In this document: one piece after another, positions 9,629 through 18,257 of the stretch
Position numbering within the stretch: position 1 is the stretch's first letter
Layout: each line of letters starts with the position of its first letter
Source: Rhodobacteraceae bacterium Alg238-R152
GTDB lineage: Bacteria; Pseudomonadota; Alphaproteobacteria; Rhodobacterales; Rhodobacteraceae
Reading direction: 5' to 3'
Assembly (NCBI GenBank): GCA_900537125.1
Contig: UNRJ01000009.1
Span: forward strand, 62,001 to 126,000
DNA: 64,000 bases
Notes under the pieces: generated by a model
What the model saw: only the letters and a program-made list of their open reading frames with translations
The model's database searches: none
What the model was told of the DNA's origin: nothing
Position numbers and translations under genes: made by a program

Positions 9629-10347
9629 GTGGATTTGTCAGCTTTGTCAGCTCCGGTCCCGGCGACCCCGAGCTATTGACCCTGAAAGCCGTTGACCGCC
9701 TTGGCAAAGCCGAAGCGGTGTTGTTTGATGATCTGTCCTCCGGCCCCATCTTAGAGCACGCCAACAAAGACGCTGATCTTGTGGGGGTAGGCAAACGCGC
9801 AGGGCGGCCGTCGCCAAAACAGGACCACGTCAGTCAGCTTTTGGTGGATTACGCCAAATCTGGTGCCCGTGTGGTCCGTTTAAAATCCGGTGACAGCGGC
9901 ATCTTTGGCCGTTTGGAAGAGGAAATCACGGCACTAACCGAAGCTGGCATCGATTTTGAAATCATCCCCGGTGTGACCTCCGCCAGCGCAGCCGCCGCTG
10001 CAGCACGCATCCCGCTCACCCGACGCCTTGTGGCGCGGCGTGTGCAATTTGTGACCGGCCATGATGTGGCGGGCGCCCTGCCCGGTGATTTGCATCTGCA
10101 ATCACTTACCGACCCCGGCGCAACCACGGTCTTGTTCATGCCTAAGCGTACCTTCCCGGAACTGGCGGAGAAACTCTTCGCCACCGGTCTGCGCCGCGAC
10201 TGTCCTGCCTTGTTGGCAGAAAATGTCTCCCACCCGGATCAAACCCTGACCCGCACCACCATGGAAGCTTTGGCCGAACAGCTCAGCAATGAGATCACCA
10301 AGGCCCCTGGCATCATCCTCTTTGGCGAATTGGCGGAAACCCCATGA
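9625..10347 (+). CDS. cobA: CobA, uroporphyrinogen-III C-methyltransferase
   Basis: CobA methylates uroporphyrinogen III at C2 and C7 to form precorrin-2, the entry to the corrin branch. The 240-residue protein has the N-terminal VSSGPGDPELLTLKA signature and the VGKRAGRPSPKQD segment typical of SUMT. The second signature reads RLKSGDSGIFGR, where many SUMTs have RLKGGDPFIFGR, so two usually conserved positions differ. There is no siroheme-synthase (CysG) fusion. It overlaps both cobB and cobF by four bases. Confidence 0.93.
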   Translation: MSGFVSFVSSGPGDPELLTLKAVDRLGKAEAVLFDDLSSGPILEHANKDADLVGVGKRAGRPSPKQDHVSQLLVDYAKSGARVVRLKSGDSGIFGRLEEEITALTEAGIDFEIIPGVTSASAAAAAARIPLTRRLVARRVQFVTGHDVAGALPGDLHLQSLTDPGATTVLFMPKRTFPELAEKLFATGLRRDCPALLAENVSHPDQTLTRTTMEALAEQLSNEITKAPGIILFGELAETP

Positions 10348-11099
10348 CCCAACTGTCTTTGGTGGGCATCGGCTCCGGTAATCCGGTTCACCTCACGTTG
10401 CAGGCGATCAAAACGCTGGAAAACGCGGATGTCATCCTGTTGCCACGCAAAGGCGACGAGAAAACCGAACTGGCTGACCTGCGCCGGATGATTGCCAGTG
10501 AGCTGCTCACCACAGCGCCAAAGATTGTCGAATTTGACTACCCCGTGCGCGACGCCGACACGCCGAAATATCTCGACGGCGTGAACACGTGGCACGATGC
10601 CTTGGCGGCAATCTGGCAAGACCTCATCGCCACACAGGTACCGGAAAATGGCAGTGTTGCGCTGATGGTTTGGGGTGACCCTTCGCTCTATGACAGCACC
10701 CTGCGCATAGCCGATCGCCTGATCGCACGGGGCATTGACCTCAACGTGCACGTCATCCCCGGCATCACCTCGCTGCAAATGCTGACGGCGGCCCACGCCA
10801 TCCCGCTCAACACCTTGGGCGGCGCGGTGCAGATCACTACAGGCCGCAAACTGCGCGACGAAGGCTGGCCTTCCGATACGGCCACAGTCGCTGTAATGCT
10901 GGACGGGGAATGCTCGTTCCAAAGCTTGGACGCAGACGGCATCCACATCTGGTGGGGCGGTTATGTTGGTATGGAGCAGCAGATCCTAATCGAAGGCCCG
11001 CTATCTGAGGTCTCCGCCCAAATCGTAAAGGCCCGCGCAGATGCACGGGCCTCTAACGGGTGGATCATGGACATCTACCTATTGCGCAAAAGCGCTTAG
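10344..11099 (+). CDS. cobF: CobF, precorrin-6A synthase (deacetylating)
   Basis: CobF methylates C1 of precorrin-5 and releases acetate, producing precorrin-6A; the step is specific to the aerobic pathway. The 251-residue protein begins LSLVGIGSGNPVHLTLQA, a typical CobF N-terminus, and contains LMVWGDPSLYDSTLR and HVIPGITSLQML. It is the last gene of the cob operon here and overlaps the 3' end of the convergent alcohol dehydrogenase gene by four bases, so no free terminator lies between them. Confidence 0.94.
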   Translation: MTQLSLVGIGSGNPVHLTLQAIKTLENADVILLPRKGDEKTELADLRRMIASELLTTAPKIVEFDYPVRDADTPKYLDGVNTWHDALAAIWQDLIATQVPENGSVALMVWGDPSLYDSTLRIADRLIARGIDLNVHVIPGITSLQMLTAAHAIPLNTLGGAVQITTGRKLRDEGWPSDTATVAVMLDGECSFQSLDADGIHIWWGGYVGMEQQILIEGPLSEVSAQIVKARADARASNGWIMDIYLLRKSA

Positions 11100-12241
11100 A
11101 TCGTCGCCTCAAACAATGCGGTCAGGTTGGCTTCTGTCAGCTCAACCGGATTGCCACCGCAAGACGGGTCAATCAACGCGCCTTTCACCAGCTCCGGAAT
11201 TGCCTCAGAGGTCACACCAAGGTCAGAGAGCTTGCGCGGAATGCCCATGCTGTCGTTGAACCCCTGCACAAAAGCGCGGAAGCCGTCATAGCCGCCTTCA
11301 ATGCCCAAGTAGCTCGCCGCGCGGTCAAACCGCTCGGTGATCACTGGCGCATTCAGGTCCAACACTGCGGGCATACAGACCGCATTGGTGGTGCCGTGGT
11401 GGGTGTTGAACATCGCGCCAACCGGGTGGCTCATCGCATGGATCGCGCCGAGGCCCTTTTGGAACGCTGTTGCGCCCATCATCGCCGCGCTCATCATCTG
11501 CGCGCGCGCTTCGATGTCACGACCGTCAGCATAGGCGCGTGGCAGGTTCTCGATCACCAGCTTCATGCCTTCGAGCGCAATGCCCTGGCTCATCGGGTGA
11601 TAATGCGGGCTCGAATAGGCTTCGACACAATGTGCAAATGCGTCCAAACCTGTGCCCGCAGTGATGAACTGTGGCATGCCCACGGTTAGCTCCGGATCAC
11701 AGATCACCACAGCCGGAAGCACCTTCGGGTGGAAGATGATTTTCTTGGCGTGGGTGACGCTGTTGGTGATCACGCTGGCGCGGCCCACTTCAGAGCCGGT
11801 ACCCGCGGTGGTTGGCACGGCCACAATCGGCGCAATGCCGTCTGGGTCGGCCCGGGTCCACCAATCACCAATGTCTTCAAAATCCCAAACTGGGCGGGAT
11901 TGGCCAGACATAAAGGCAACCATTTTGCCCAGATCAAGGCCAGAGCCACCACCAAAGGCAATCACCCCATCGTGGCCTCCGGCGCGGTAGGCCTCTACAC
12001 CTGCAGTCAGGTTGATCTCGTTCGGGTTTGGATCCACCTCAGAAAACAGCCCCCGGCCCAGCCCTGCGGCCTCCATCAGATCCAAGGTTGCCACGGTAAT
12101 CGGCAAGTTTGCCAAGCCTTTGTCGGTCACCAACAAAGGTTTTTTCATGCCAGCCTGGGCACAGGCTTCTGCCAATTCCCCAATGCGGCCAGCACCAAAT
12201 CGGATCGCGGTCGGATACGACCAGTTTCCAGTGAGTGTCAT
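11096..12241 (-). CDS. Iron-containing alcohol dehydrogenase
   Basis: This is a 381-residue type III (Fe-dependent) alcohol dehydrogenase that oxidises a primary alcohol with NAD(P). The dinucleotide site shows as AFGGGSGLDLGKM and the phosphate/substrate region as VPTTAGTGSEV. Metal ligands lie in GLDAFAHCVEAY and in GAIHAMSHPVGAMFNTHHG. It is the most distal gene of the leftward cluster that begins near 19012, and overlaps cobF by four bases. In this context I infer that it oxidises the hydroxyl of a gamma-glutamylated amino alcohol to an aldehyde. A general short-chain alcohol role cannot be excluded. Confidence 0.9.
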   Translation of the reverse strand: MTLTGNWSYPTAIRFGAGRIGELAEACAQAGMKKPLLVTDKGLANLPITVATLDLMEAAGLGRGLFSEVDPNPNEINLTAGVEAYRAGGHDGVIAFGGGSGLDLGKMVAFMSGQSRPVWDFEDIGDWWTRADPDGIAPIVAVPTTAGTGSEVGRASVITNSVTHAKKIIFHPKVLPAVVICDPELTVGMPQFITAGTGLDAFAHCVEAYSSPHYHPMSQGIALEGMKLVIENLPRAYADGRDIEARAQMMSAAMMGATAFQKGLGAIHAMSHPVGAMFNTHHGTTNAVCMPAVLDLNAPVITERFDRAASYLGIEGGYDGFRAFVQGFNDSMGIPRKLSDLGVTSEAIPELVKGALIDPSCGGNPVELTEANLTALFEATI

Positions 12242-12259
12242 TGTTCTTCCTCAAAAAGT

Positions 12260-12289
12260 GGATGCCGGGACATTCTGTCTCCGGCATCC
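12260..12289 (-). terminator. Intercistronic hairpin between aldehyde and alcohol dehydrogenase genes
   Basis: GGATGCCGG and CCGGCATCC form a perfect 9-bp stem, extended inward by GACA/TGTC around a short loop. It lies between the two dehydrogenase genes, both read leftward. No T-run follows in the direction of transcription, so it looks more like an mRNA processing or stabilising structure than a full terminator. Confidence 0.45.
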
Positions 12290-12334
12290 GGCTTACCCAT
12301 TCTCAAACACAATTGCCGAGAACAGATCCCATGA

Positions 12335-13717
12335 TTACACAGTCACCTTTTTCAGGTGATAGCTCTTTGGTCGCGTAAGGTTCTGATACCCAATCACAGA
12401 CAACCCACCACCGCGCCCGGTGTTTTTGCACCCGGTCCAGCACAGGCTGGGGTCCAGGTAGTCGGCCCGGTTCATAAACACCGTGCCGGTCTCAATTTCA
12501 TTGCCGACGCGCTCAGCGCGCTCCACATCTTTGGTCCACAGCGACGCGGTCAGGCCAAACTCGCTGTCGTTCATCAGCGCGATGGCTTCCTCATCTGAGG
12601 TCACCTTCATGATGCCAACAACAGGACCAAAACTCTCATCCTGCATCACCCGCATGTCGTGGGTCACATTGGTCAGGATTTGTGGCGTCAGATAGGCCCC
12701 GCCGTCATCCTCAGCAAAGGTTTCAATCTGCGCCGTAGCGCCAGCTTCCAAAGCCTCAGAAATCTGCGCCCGCACCTCATCGGCAAAACGCACGTTGGCC
12801 ATTGGACCAATGGTGGTGGCTTCGTCCATCGGATTGCCCAGCTTGTAGCCTTTCACAATCTCCACCGCCTTTGCGACGAAGTCGTCATAGAGGCTCTCGT
12901 GCACGTAAATACGCTCGATGCCACAGCAGCACTGACCGGAGTTGAACATCGCCCCGTCGATCAGCGTGTCAACCGCCGCATCCACGTCCGCGTCTTCCAT
13001 AACATAGCCCGGATCTTTACCACCCAGCTCGGTGCCGACACCGGTGAACGTGCCCGCCGCTGCGCGCTCCATTGCCTGACCGCCACCAACAGAGCCGGTG
13101 AAGTTCACAAAATCAAACGCGTTGCCCGCGATCAATTCATTGGTCACGTCATGGCTCAGGAACACGTTCTGGAACACGTCTTCAGGTACACCCGCGCTGT
13201 GGAACGCCTGCGCCATGCGCTCACCCACCACCAAGGTCTGGGTCGCGTGTTTCAGCACCACTGTGTTGCCCGCGATAAGCGCTGGTGCAACTGTGTTGAT
13301 CGCGGTCATGTAGGGGTAATTCCATGGCGCAACCACAAACACCACGCCATGTGGCAGGCGTTTGATGTAGCGCTTGAAGGTCTCGTCCTCACCCACCTGA
13401 ATGTCCGCAAGGCTCTCTTCGGCAATCGCGGCCATATGGCTGGCACGTTCGTTAAAGCCCCCAAACTCGCCGCCATACCGCACCGGACGGCCCATCATTT
13501 TGGCAATCTCTGGCACGATCTCATCGTTCATCGCACCCACAGCCGCCACACCGGCCATCACCAAATCCACGCGTTCCTGCAACGGCCGCGCCGCCCAGGC
13601 TTTCTGCGCGTCCTTTGCGCGTTTGACCGCAGCAAAAGCCTCATCCGTGCTCAGCACCGGGCGTTCCGCAAAGACCGATCCGTCGATCGGAGAAATACAC
13701 GTCAACATGCCGCTCAT
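12335..13717 (-). CDS. Aldehyde dehydrogenase family protein
   Basis: This is a 460-residue NAD(P)-dependent aldehyde dehydrogenase. The general-base region ELGGKDPGYVMEDADVD and the catalytic cysteine region NSGQCCCGIERIYV are intact, and the cofactor segment VAPWNYPYMTAINT is present. The ATG at 13717 has a GGAG site seven bases upstream. It sits between a glutamine-synthetase-like gene and an Fe alcohol dehydrogenase gene. The inferred job is oxidation of a gamma-glutamyl amino aldehyde to the acid, as PuuC-type enzymes do in putrescine breakdown; the true substrate is not shown by the sequence. Confidence 0.9.
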   Translation of the reverse strand: MSGMLTCISPIDGSVFAERPVLSTDEAFAAVKRAKDAQKAWAARPLQERVDLVMAGVAAVGAMNDEIVPEIAKMMGRPVRYGGEFGGFNERASHMAAIAEESLADIQVGEDETFKRYIKRLPHGVVFVVAPWNYPYMTAINTVAPALIAGNTVVLKHATQTLVVGERMAQAFHSAGVPEDVFQNVFLSHDVTNELIAGNAFDFVNFTGSVGGGQAMERAAAGTFTGVGTELGGKDPGYVMEDADVDAAVDTLIDGAMFNSGQCCCGIERIYVHESLYDDFVAKAVEIVKGYKLGNPMDEATTIGPMANVRFADEVRAQISEALEAGATAQIETFAEDDGGAYLTPQILTNVTHDMRVMQDESFGPVVGIMKVTSDEEAIALMNDSEFGLTASLWTKDVERAERVGNEIETGTVFMNRADYLDPSLCWTGCKNTGRGGGLSVIGYQNLTRPKSYHLKKVTV

Positions 13718-13808
13718 GGCAACACTCCATCCAGAGGGGGCACGTGGCCCCGCTTTTCTTAGTCACTAGTCTGCCGGCGTTGCGAGGGGCGTACCCCCCG
13801 CGCCGGTC

Positions 13809-15173
13809 TTAAGCCCGCTCAAATCCGCGAGCAATTTCCCAATCGGTCACAACCGCCTCAAAGGCTTCCTGCTCCCATTCCGCCATGCGCACGTAGTGGT
13901 CGATTACATCGTCGCCCATGGCTTCACGTAGCATCTGGGACCCACGTAGGGCTTCTGTTGCGCCTTTCAACGTGGTCGGGATCTCTTCGTTGCTGTTTTC
14001 ATAAGCATCGCCGGTCAGCGGCGCACCCGGATCACATTTTTCCTCAATGCCTTTGATGCCTGCGGCCAACATCGCCGCAATTGCAAGGTAAGGGTTCATA
14101 TCTGCACCCGGTACCCGGCATTCCACGCGCACCGCTTTGCTGCCATCGCCACACAGGCGGAACGCGGCCGTGCGGTTGTCCACGGACCACACCTTGGCGG
14201 TGGGCGCAAAGCTGCCTTTTTGGAAACGTTTGTAGCTGTTTACATACGGCGCAAGGAACACGGTGATGTCATCTGCGTATTTCAGCAACCCACCAAGATA
14301 GTGCCGCGCCAGCTCAGACATGCCCAGCTCTGCCTCCGGATCGTAAAACGCCGGAACGCCGTCTTTGGTCCAGAGCGACTGGTGCACATGGCTTGCCGAG
14401 CCAACCTTGTCGTGGCGCCACTTAGGCAAAAACGACACCGCATGCCCCTGCTGCCAGCCAATTTCTTTGGCGGCATGTTTGGCCACAGTATGGTTTTCCG
14501 CCGCATCCATCGCGCTGCCATAGCGGATGTTAAGCTCTTCCTGCCCAGTCTCGGCCTCGCCTTTGGAGCCTTCAATCGGAATACCCGACGCATAAAGCGT
14601 GTTGCGCATTGTGCGCATAACGCCTTCTTCTTTGGTGGTTTGCAGGATGTGATAGTCTTCATTGTAGCGGCTGATTGGGGTCAAGTCGCGGTAACCGCTC
14701 TTGGCCAGCTCATCAAAGCTCTGCTCAAAGATAAAGAATTCAAGTTCGGTCGCGGACACAGCTTCAAAGCCCATCTCCGCCAGCCGCGCGATTTGCTTCT
14801 TCAGCATGCCCCGCGGGGAATGTGCAATGTCGTGGTGTCCGTGGTGATCCATCACATCACAGATCACAAGGGCGGTGCCTTCCAACCAGGCCGCCTTGCG
14901 CAGCGTGGTGAGGTCCGGCTTCATCAGGTAGTCGCCATATCCGGCAGACCAGCTGGTGGAGGCATAGCCTTCTACCGTGTGCATCTCCAGATCGGTCGCC
15001 AGCAAATAATTGCAGCAATGGGTCTCTTCCCAGGCGCTATCGACAAAATGCTGCGCCAAAAAGCGCTTGCCCATCAAGCGGCCTTGCATATCCACAATGC
15101 AGGCCAAAACGGTGTCAATTTCGCCGCTGGCGCTCAGCGCGCCCAACTCTTCTAGGGTCAAATTGCCCGACAT
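13809..15173 (-). CDS. Glutamine synthetase-like gamma-glutamyl ligase
   Basis: The product has 454 residues from the ATG at 15173 (a GTG nine bases earlier is possible, but AGAGAAAG is better spaced for the ATG). It has the glutamine synthetase fold: ATELEFFIFE near residue 140, HVHQSLW, and NRTAAFRLCG near the ATP site. There is no recognisable adenylylation loop, and the C-terminus ends WEIARGFERA as in PuuA/GlnT-type enzymes. With ALDH, alcohol dehydrogenase and a TRAP importer beside it, I infer ligation of glutamate to an imported amine or amino alcohol rather than ammonia assimilation. Confidence 0.88.
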   Translation of the reverse strand: MSGNLTLEELGALSASGEIDTVLACIVDMQGRLMGKRFLAQHFVDSAWEETHCCNYLLATDLEMHTVEGYASTSWSAGYGDYLMKPDLTTLRKAAWLEGTALVICDVMDHHGHHDIAHSPRGMLKKQIARLAEMGFEAVSATELEFFIFEQSFDELAKSGYRDLTPISRYNEDYHILQTTKEEGVMRTMRNTLYASGIPIEGSKGEAETGQEELNIRYGSAMDAAENHTVAKHAAKEIGWQQGHAVSFLPKWRHDKVGSASHVHQSLWTKDGVPAFYDPEAELGMSELARHYLGGLLKYADDITVFLAPYVNSYKRFQKGSFAPTAKVWSVDNRTAAFRLCGDGSKAVRVECRVPGADMNPYLAIAAMLAAGIKGIEEKCDPGAPLTGDAYENSNEEIPTTLKGATEALRGSQMLREAMGDDVIDHYVRMAEWEQEAFEAVVTDWEIARGFERA

Positions 15174-15198
15174 CTGATGCACTTTCTCTTGGTGTCAC

Positions 15199-15228
15199 CG
15201 AAGCCCCAGCGATCAAACCGGGGCTTCG
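15199..15228. terminator. Hairpin between dctP and the gamma-glutamyl ligase gene
   Basis: CGAAGCCCC and GGGGCTTCG form a perfect 9-bp stem with a 12-base loop, directly after the dctP stop in the direction of leftward transcription. The T-rich side faces right, so leftward termination would be partial. Such hairpins after a binding-protein gene often set higher expression of that gene; this is inference. Confidence 0.45.
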
Positions 15229-15256
15229 AATTTCTCTTTATTCGGAGATCTAAGCC

Positions 15257-16285
15257 TTAGCGGTACGGACGGCCAGCCGCCTGCATGTCCGCGTTGTACT
15301 TTTTGAAGATCTCAACAACTTTTGCCTTGGTTGGGCTTTCCGCTGCAATCTCATCCCAGAACTTCACAGCTGCGGTTTCCACGGTTGCCCATTCTTCATC
15401 AGGGATGGTGGTCAGCTGCATCTTGGTGCCGTTGACGCGCAGGTTGGCTTCGCCACCCCAATACCACCACTGACGGTAGTAGTGCGACTGGTCACAGCAG
15501 ACGCGGAACAGGGTCTGCAGGTCTTCTGGCAGCTCGTTCCAACGGCCTTGGTTGGCAAAGAAGCTGCCCGCCCATGCGCCGGAGATGTTGTTGGTCAGGA
15601 AGTAGTTGGTCACGTCGGCCCAGCCTACGGTATAGTCCTCGGTGATACCGGACCATGCGATGCCGTCGAGCTCGCCGGTCTGAACCGCAACTTCGATATC
15701 TTCCCATGGCAGGGTCACTGGCACCACGCCAAACTGGCTCAGGAAGCGGCCCGCGGTTGGGAAAGTGAAGACGCGCTTGCCTTTGAGGTCGGCCAGCGAA
15801 TTGATTGGGTCTTTGGTAGCAAAGTGGCACGGATCCCAAGAGCCAGCGCTGATGTGCTTCACGCCAACTTTGGAGTACTCTTCATCCCAGATCTCGTTCA
15901 GGCCGTACTGGTTGAACAGCACAGGCACGTCGAGGCTGTAGCGCGAACCAAACGGGAAGTAGCCGCCAAACACGGTCACTTCGGTTGGCGACGCCATGGA
16001 GTCATCATCGGACTGTACTGCATCAATGGTGCCTTTTTGCATGGCACGGAACAGCTCACCGGTTGGGACCAGCTGATCAGCGTAGAACAGTTCAATCTGC
16101 ATGCGGTCGCCCGCAATTTTGTTGAACATTTCAATCGCTGGATCGATCACATGTGCGGCCAAAGATGGACCTGCATAGGTCTGCATACGCCACTTGATGG
16201 TGCTGGAAGCCAGCGCTGGGGTCGCCAATGGTGCGGCCATTGCCCCAACACCAGCGGTCTGAAGAAACTTACGTCTAGTTGTCAT
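15257..16285 (-). CDS. dctP: TRAP transporter substrate-binding protein (DctP family)
   Basis: This is a 342-residue periplasmic binding protein. It opens with a twin-arginine signal (TTRRKFLQTAG, then an Ala-rich stretch ending PALASS), suggesting Tat export. The mature part shows the DctP features: TPTEV-like ASPTEVTVFGG, DLKGKRVFTF and the VQTGELDGIAWSG region with the conserved E-L-D-G. The many Trp and Tyr residues in the second half (SHYYRQWWYWGG) are typical of alpha-keto acid and related TRAP proteins. The ligand is unknown; the downstream genes suggest an amine- or amide-containing compound. Confidence 0.92.
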   Translation of the reverse strand: MTTRRKFLQTAGVGAMAAPLATPALASSTIKWRMQTYAGPSLAAHVIDPAIEMFNKIAGDRMQIELFYADQLVPTGELFRAMQKGTIDAVQSDDDSMASPTEVTVFGGYFPFGSRYSLDVPVLFNQYGLNEIWDEEYSKVGVKHISAGSWDPCHFATKDPINSLADLKGKRVFTFPTAGRFLSQFGVVPVTLPWEDIEVAVQTGELDGIAWSGITEDYTVGWADVTNYFLTNNISGAWAGSFFANQGRWNELPEDLQTLFRVCCDQSHYYRQWWYWGGEANLRVNGTKMQLTTIPDEEWATVETAAVKFWDEIAAESPTKAKVVEIFKKYNADMQAAGRPYR

Positions 16286-16338
16286 CTCTTACTCTCCTTG
16301 TTGCGTTTCGGCCCCGTTCGCGGCGCTCTTTTGTGTTG

Positions 16339-17661
16339 TTATTTTCCGTAAACATAGTTTGGCAGCCACAGTGCGATCTGCGGGAAGATCATGACCAACG
16401 TCAGGGCCAGGACCATCACCGCCACAAAGGGCACGATGCTGCGGTATATGTCGCGTAGGGTGACTTCTTTGGGCGCCATGGCCCGCATAAGAAACAGGTT
16501 GTAGCCAAAGGGCGGCGTCATATAGGCGATCTGGGTGGTGATCGTGTAGAGCACGCCATACCAGATCAGATCAAAGCCAAGCGCTTGTACCAGTGGCACG
16601 TAAAGTGGTGCCACGATGACCAACATCGCCGTGTCATCCAAGAAGGTGCCCATGATGATGAAGCTCAGCTGCATCAGGATCAGGATCATCCATGGCTCAA
16701 GGCCCAATTGCTCGGTGAACAGGTTGTCGATGGCTTTCACCGCGCCCAGCCCGTCAAACACCGCACCAAAACCCAGTGCCGCGAGAATGATCCACATGAA
16801 CATGCAGGAAATACCCAGCGTGCTGCGCACAGAATTCTCGAACACTTCCCGCGTCATCCGGCCTTTCAGAACGGCGGCCACAAAGGCGGTGATTGCCCCA
16901 ATCGCGGAACTTTCGACCAAAGAGGTCCAGCCATTTACAAAGGGGATCATCATGGTGGCAAAGATTACCAGTGGCAGCAGGCCAGCCCGCAGCAGTTTCA
17001 TCTTTTCCGCGCGGCTGATATTACGCTCTTCCGCTGGCAAAACCGGACCAAGCTCTGGCTGGATGCGACAGCGGATCACCACATAAAGGATGAACATCGC
17101 CGCCATCATCAGGCCCGGGAAAACACCAGCCAACCACAGCTGACCCACCGGTTGGCGTGCGATCATGGCATAGAGCACCAGCACCACAGAGGGTGGCACC
17201 AGAATACCCAAGCTGGATCCGGCCTGAATGACCCCGGTGACCATGCGTTTGTCATAGCCCCGCTTTAGCAGCTCCGGCAGCGCAATGGTGGCACCAATCG
17301 CCATACCCGCCACGCTCAATCCGTTCATCGCGGACACAAGAACCATCAACAGAATGGTCCCAATCGCTAGCCCGCCACGAACCGGCCCCATCCAGACATG
17401 GAACATCTTGTAGAGGTCATCAGCAATCTTGGACTCGCTGAGTACATAGCCCATAAAAATGAACATCGGCAGCGTCAGCAGCGGATACCATTTCATCAGT
17501 TTCATCGCAGCCGAGAAGCCGATATCAGAGCCACCTGTGCCCCAAAGCAGCACCGCTGCCAGTACCCCAACAAAGCCGATGGCTCCAAAGACACGCTGCC
17601 CGGTCATGAGCATCAGCATCATGGTCGAGAACATCAGAATGGCGATCATTTCGTAAGACAT
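16339..17661 (-). CDS. dctM: TRAP transporter large permease (DctM)
   Basis: This 440-residue inner-membrane protein has about a dozen hydrophobic segments, the usual size for DctM. Family features include MNGLSVAGMAIGATIALPELLKRGY, SLGILVPPSVVLVLYA and FLDDTAMLVIVAPLYVP. With DctQ it forms the sodium-coupled membrane part of the transporter fed by the binding protein at 15257. The start shares a base with the dctQ stop (TAATG). Confidence 0.94.
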   Translation of the reverse strand: MSYEMIAILMFSTMMLMLMTGQRVFGAIGFVGVLAAVLLWGTGGSDIGFSAAMKLMKWYPLLTLPMFIFMGYVLSESKIADDLYKMFHVWMGPVRGGLAIGTILLMVLVSAMNGLSVAGMAIGATIALPELLKRGYDKRMVTGVIQAGSSLGILVPPSVVLVLYAMIARQPVGQLWLAGVFPGLMMAAMFILYVVIRCRIQPELGPVLPAEERNISRAEKMKLLRAGLLPLVIFATMMIPFVNGWTSLVESSAIGAITAFVAAVLKGRMTREVFENSVRSTLGISCMFMWIILAALGFGAVFDGLGAVKAIDNLFTEQLGLEPWMILILMQLSFIIMGTFLDDTAMLVIVAPLYVPLVQALGFDLIWYGVLYTITTQIAYMTPPFGYNLFLMRAMAPKEVTLRDIYRSIVPFVAVMVLALTLVMIFPQIALWLPNYVYGK

Positions 17662-18257
17662 TAGTAGTCCACTCCGCGGATGCGCGCGATGTCTTTGAGT
17701 AGCTCAGAGATCGCCTGCAAGAGCATAAGAATAAAGCCAAAAACCATGATGAGTTTGATCGGCCAAAGAACGGGGCGCCAGGCCGTAGGGCTGCGCTCGA
17801 TATATCCAATGATCTCGCTTGCGGCCTCTTTGCCGCCGGTGATGTAAGCCATCACAAGATCTTTGTAGAAGGTGTAGGGTTCCACGCCAAAATGCCCCAG
17901 CGAGTACGCGCTGGATCCCACGGCCCCGTGGATCAGGATCACCAGATAGAACCCCAGGAAGAAGACGGTCATAGCGTCAACAATGGCGCGCTGGCGCAAG
18001 GTCCACTCGCCGTAGAACAAGTCCATGCGCACGTTGGAGCCCATTTGCACCGAATACGGCCCGCCAAGCACGTAGTACGCCACCATGGTAAACTGCGCCA
18101 TTTCCAGCGTCCACATTGACGGCGTCAGGAAGGTTTTGGAGAAAGACGACCACAGCAGGATGCCCATCATGACAAAAATGCCATACATGACAAAACGGCC
18201 TACTTTGCGGTTAAACCAATCCACCCCGTGGATGTAGTAGCGAATGAGCTTTGGCAT
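17661..18257 (-). CDS. dctQ: TRAP transporter small permease (DctQ)
   Basis: This is a 198-residue membrane protein with four main hydrophobic helices (residues about 20-40, 55-75, 95-115 and 160-180) and a family-like WTLEMAQFTMVAYYVLGG segment. It is the small subunit of the TRAP system. A GTG lies one codon upstream, but the ATG at 18257 overlaps the stop of the preceding gene as TGATG and is preferred. The long central loop before the last helix is somewhat larger than in minimal DctQ proteins. Confidence 0.9.
   Translation of the reverse strand: MPKLIRYYIHGVDWFNRKVGRFVMYGIFVMMGILLWSSFSKTFLTPSMWTLEMAQFTMVAYYVLGGPYSVQMGSNVRMDLFYGEWTLRQRAIVDAMTVFFLGFYLVILIHGAVGSSAYSLGHFGVEPYTFYKDLVMAYITGGKEAASEIIGYIERSPTAWRPVLWPIKLIMVFGFILMLLQAISELLKDIARIRGVDY

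Noticed and set aside
12659-13762. 367-codon open frame antisense to the aldehyde dehydrogenase gene
   Set aside because: Mirror frame of a secure gene; translation shows no known domain.
13740-13805. GC-rich palindromic patches between the ALDH and ligase genes
   Set aside because: Stems are short and overlapping, with no consistent single structure; not listed as a feature.
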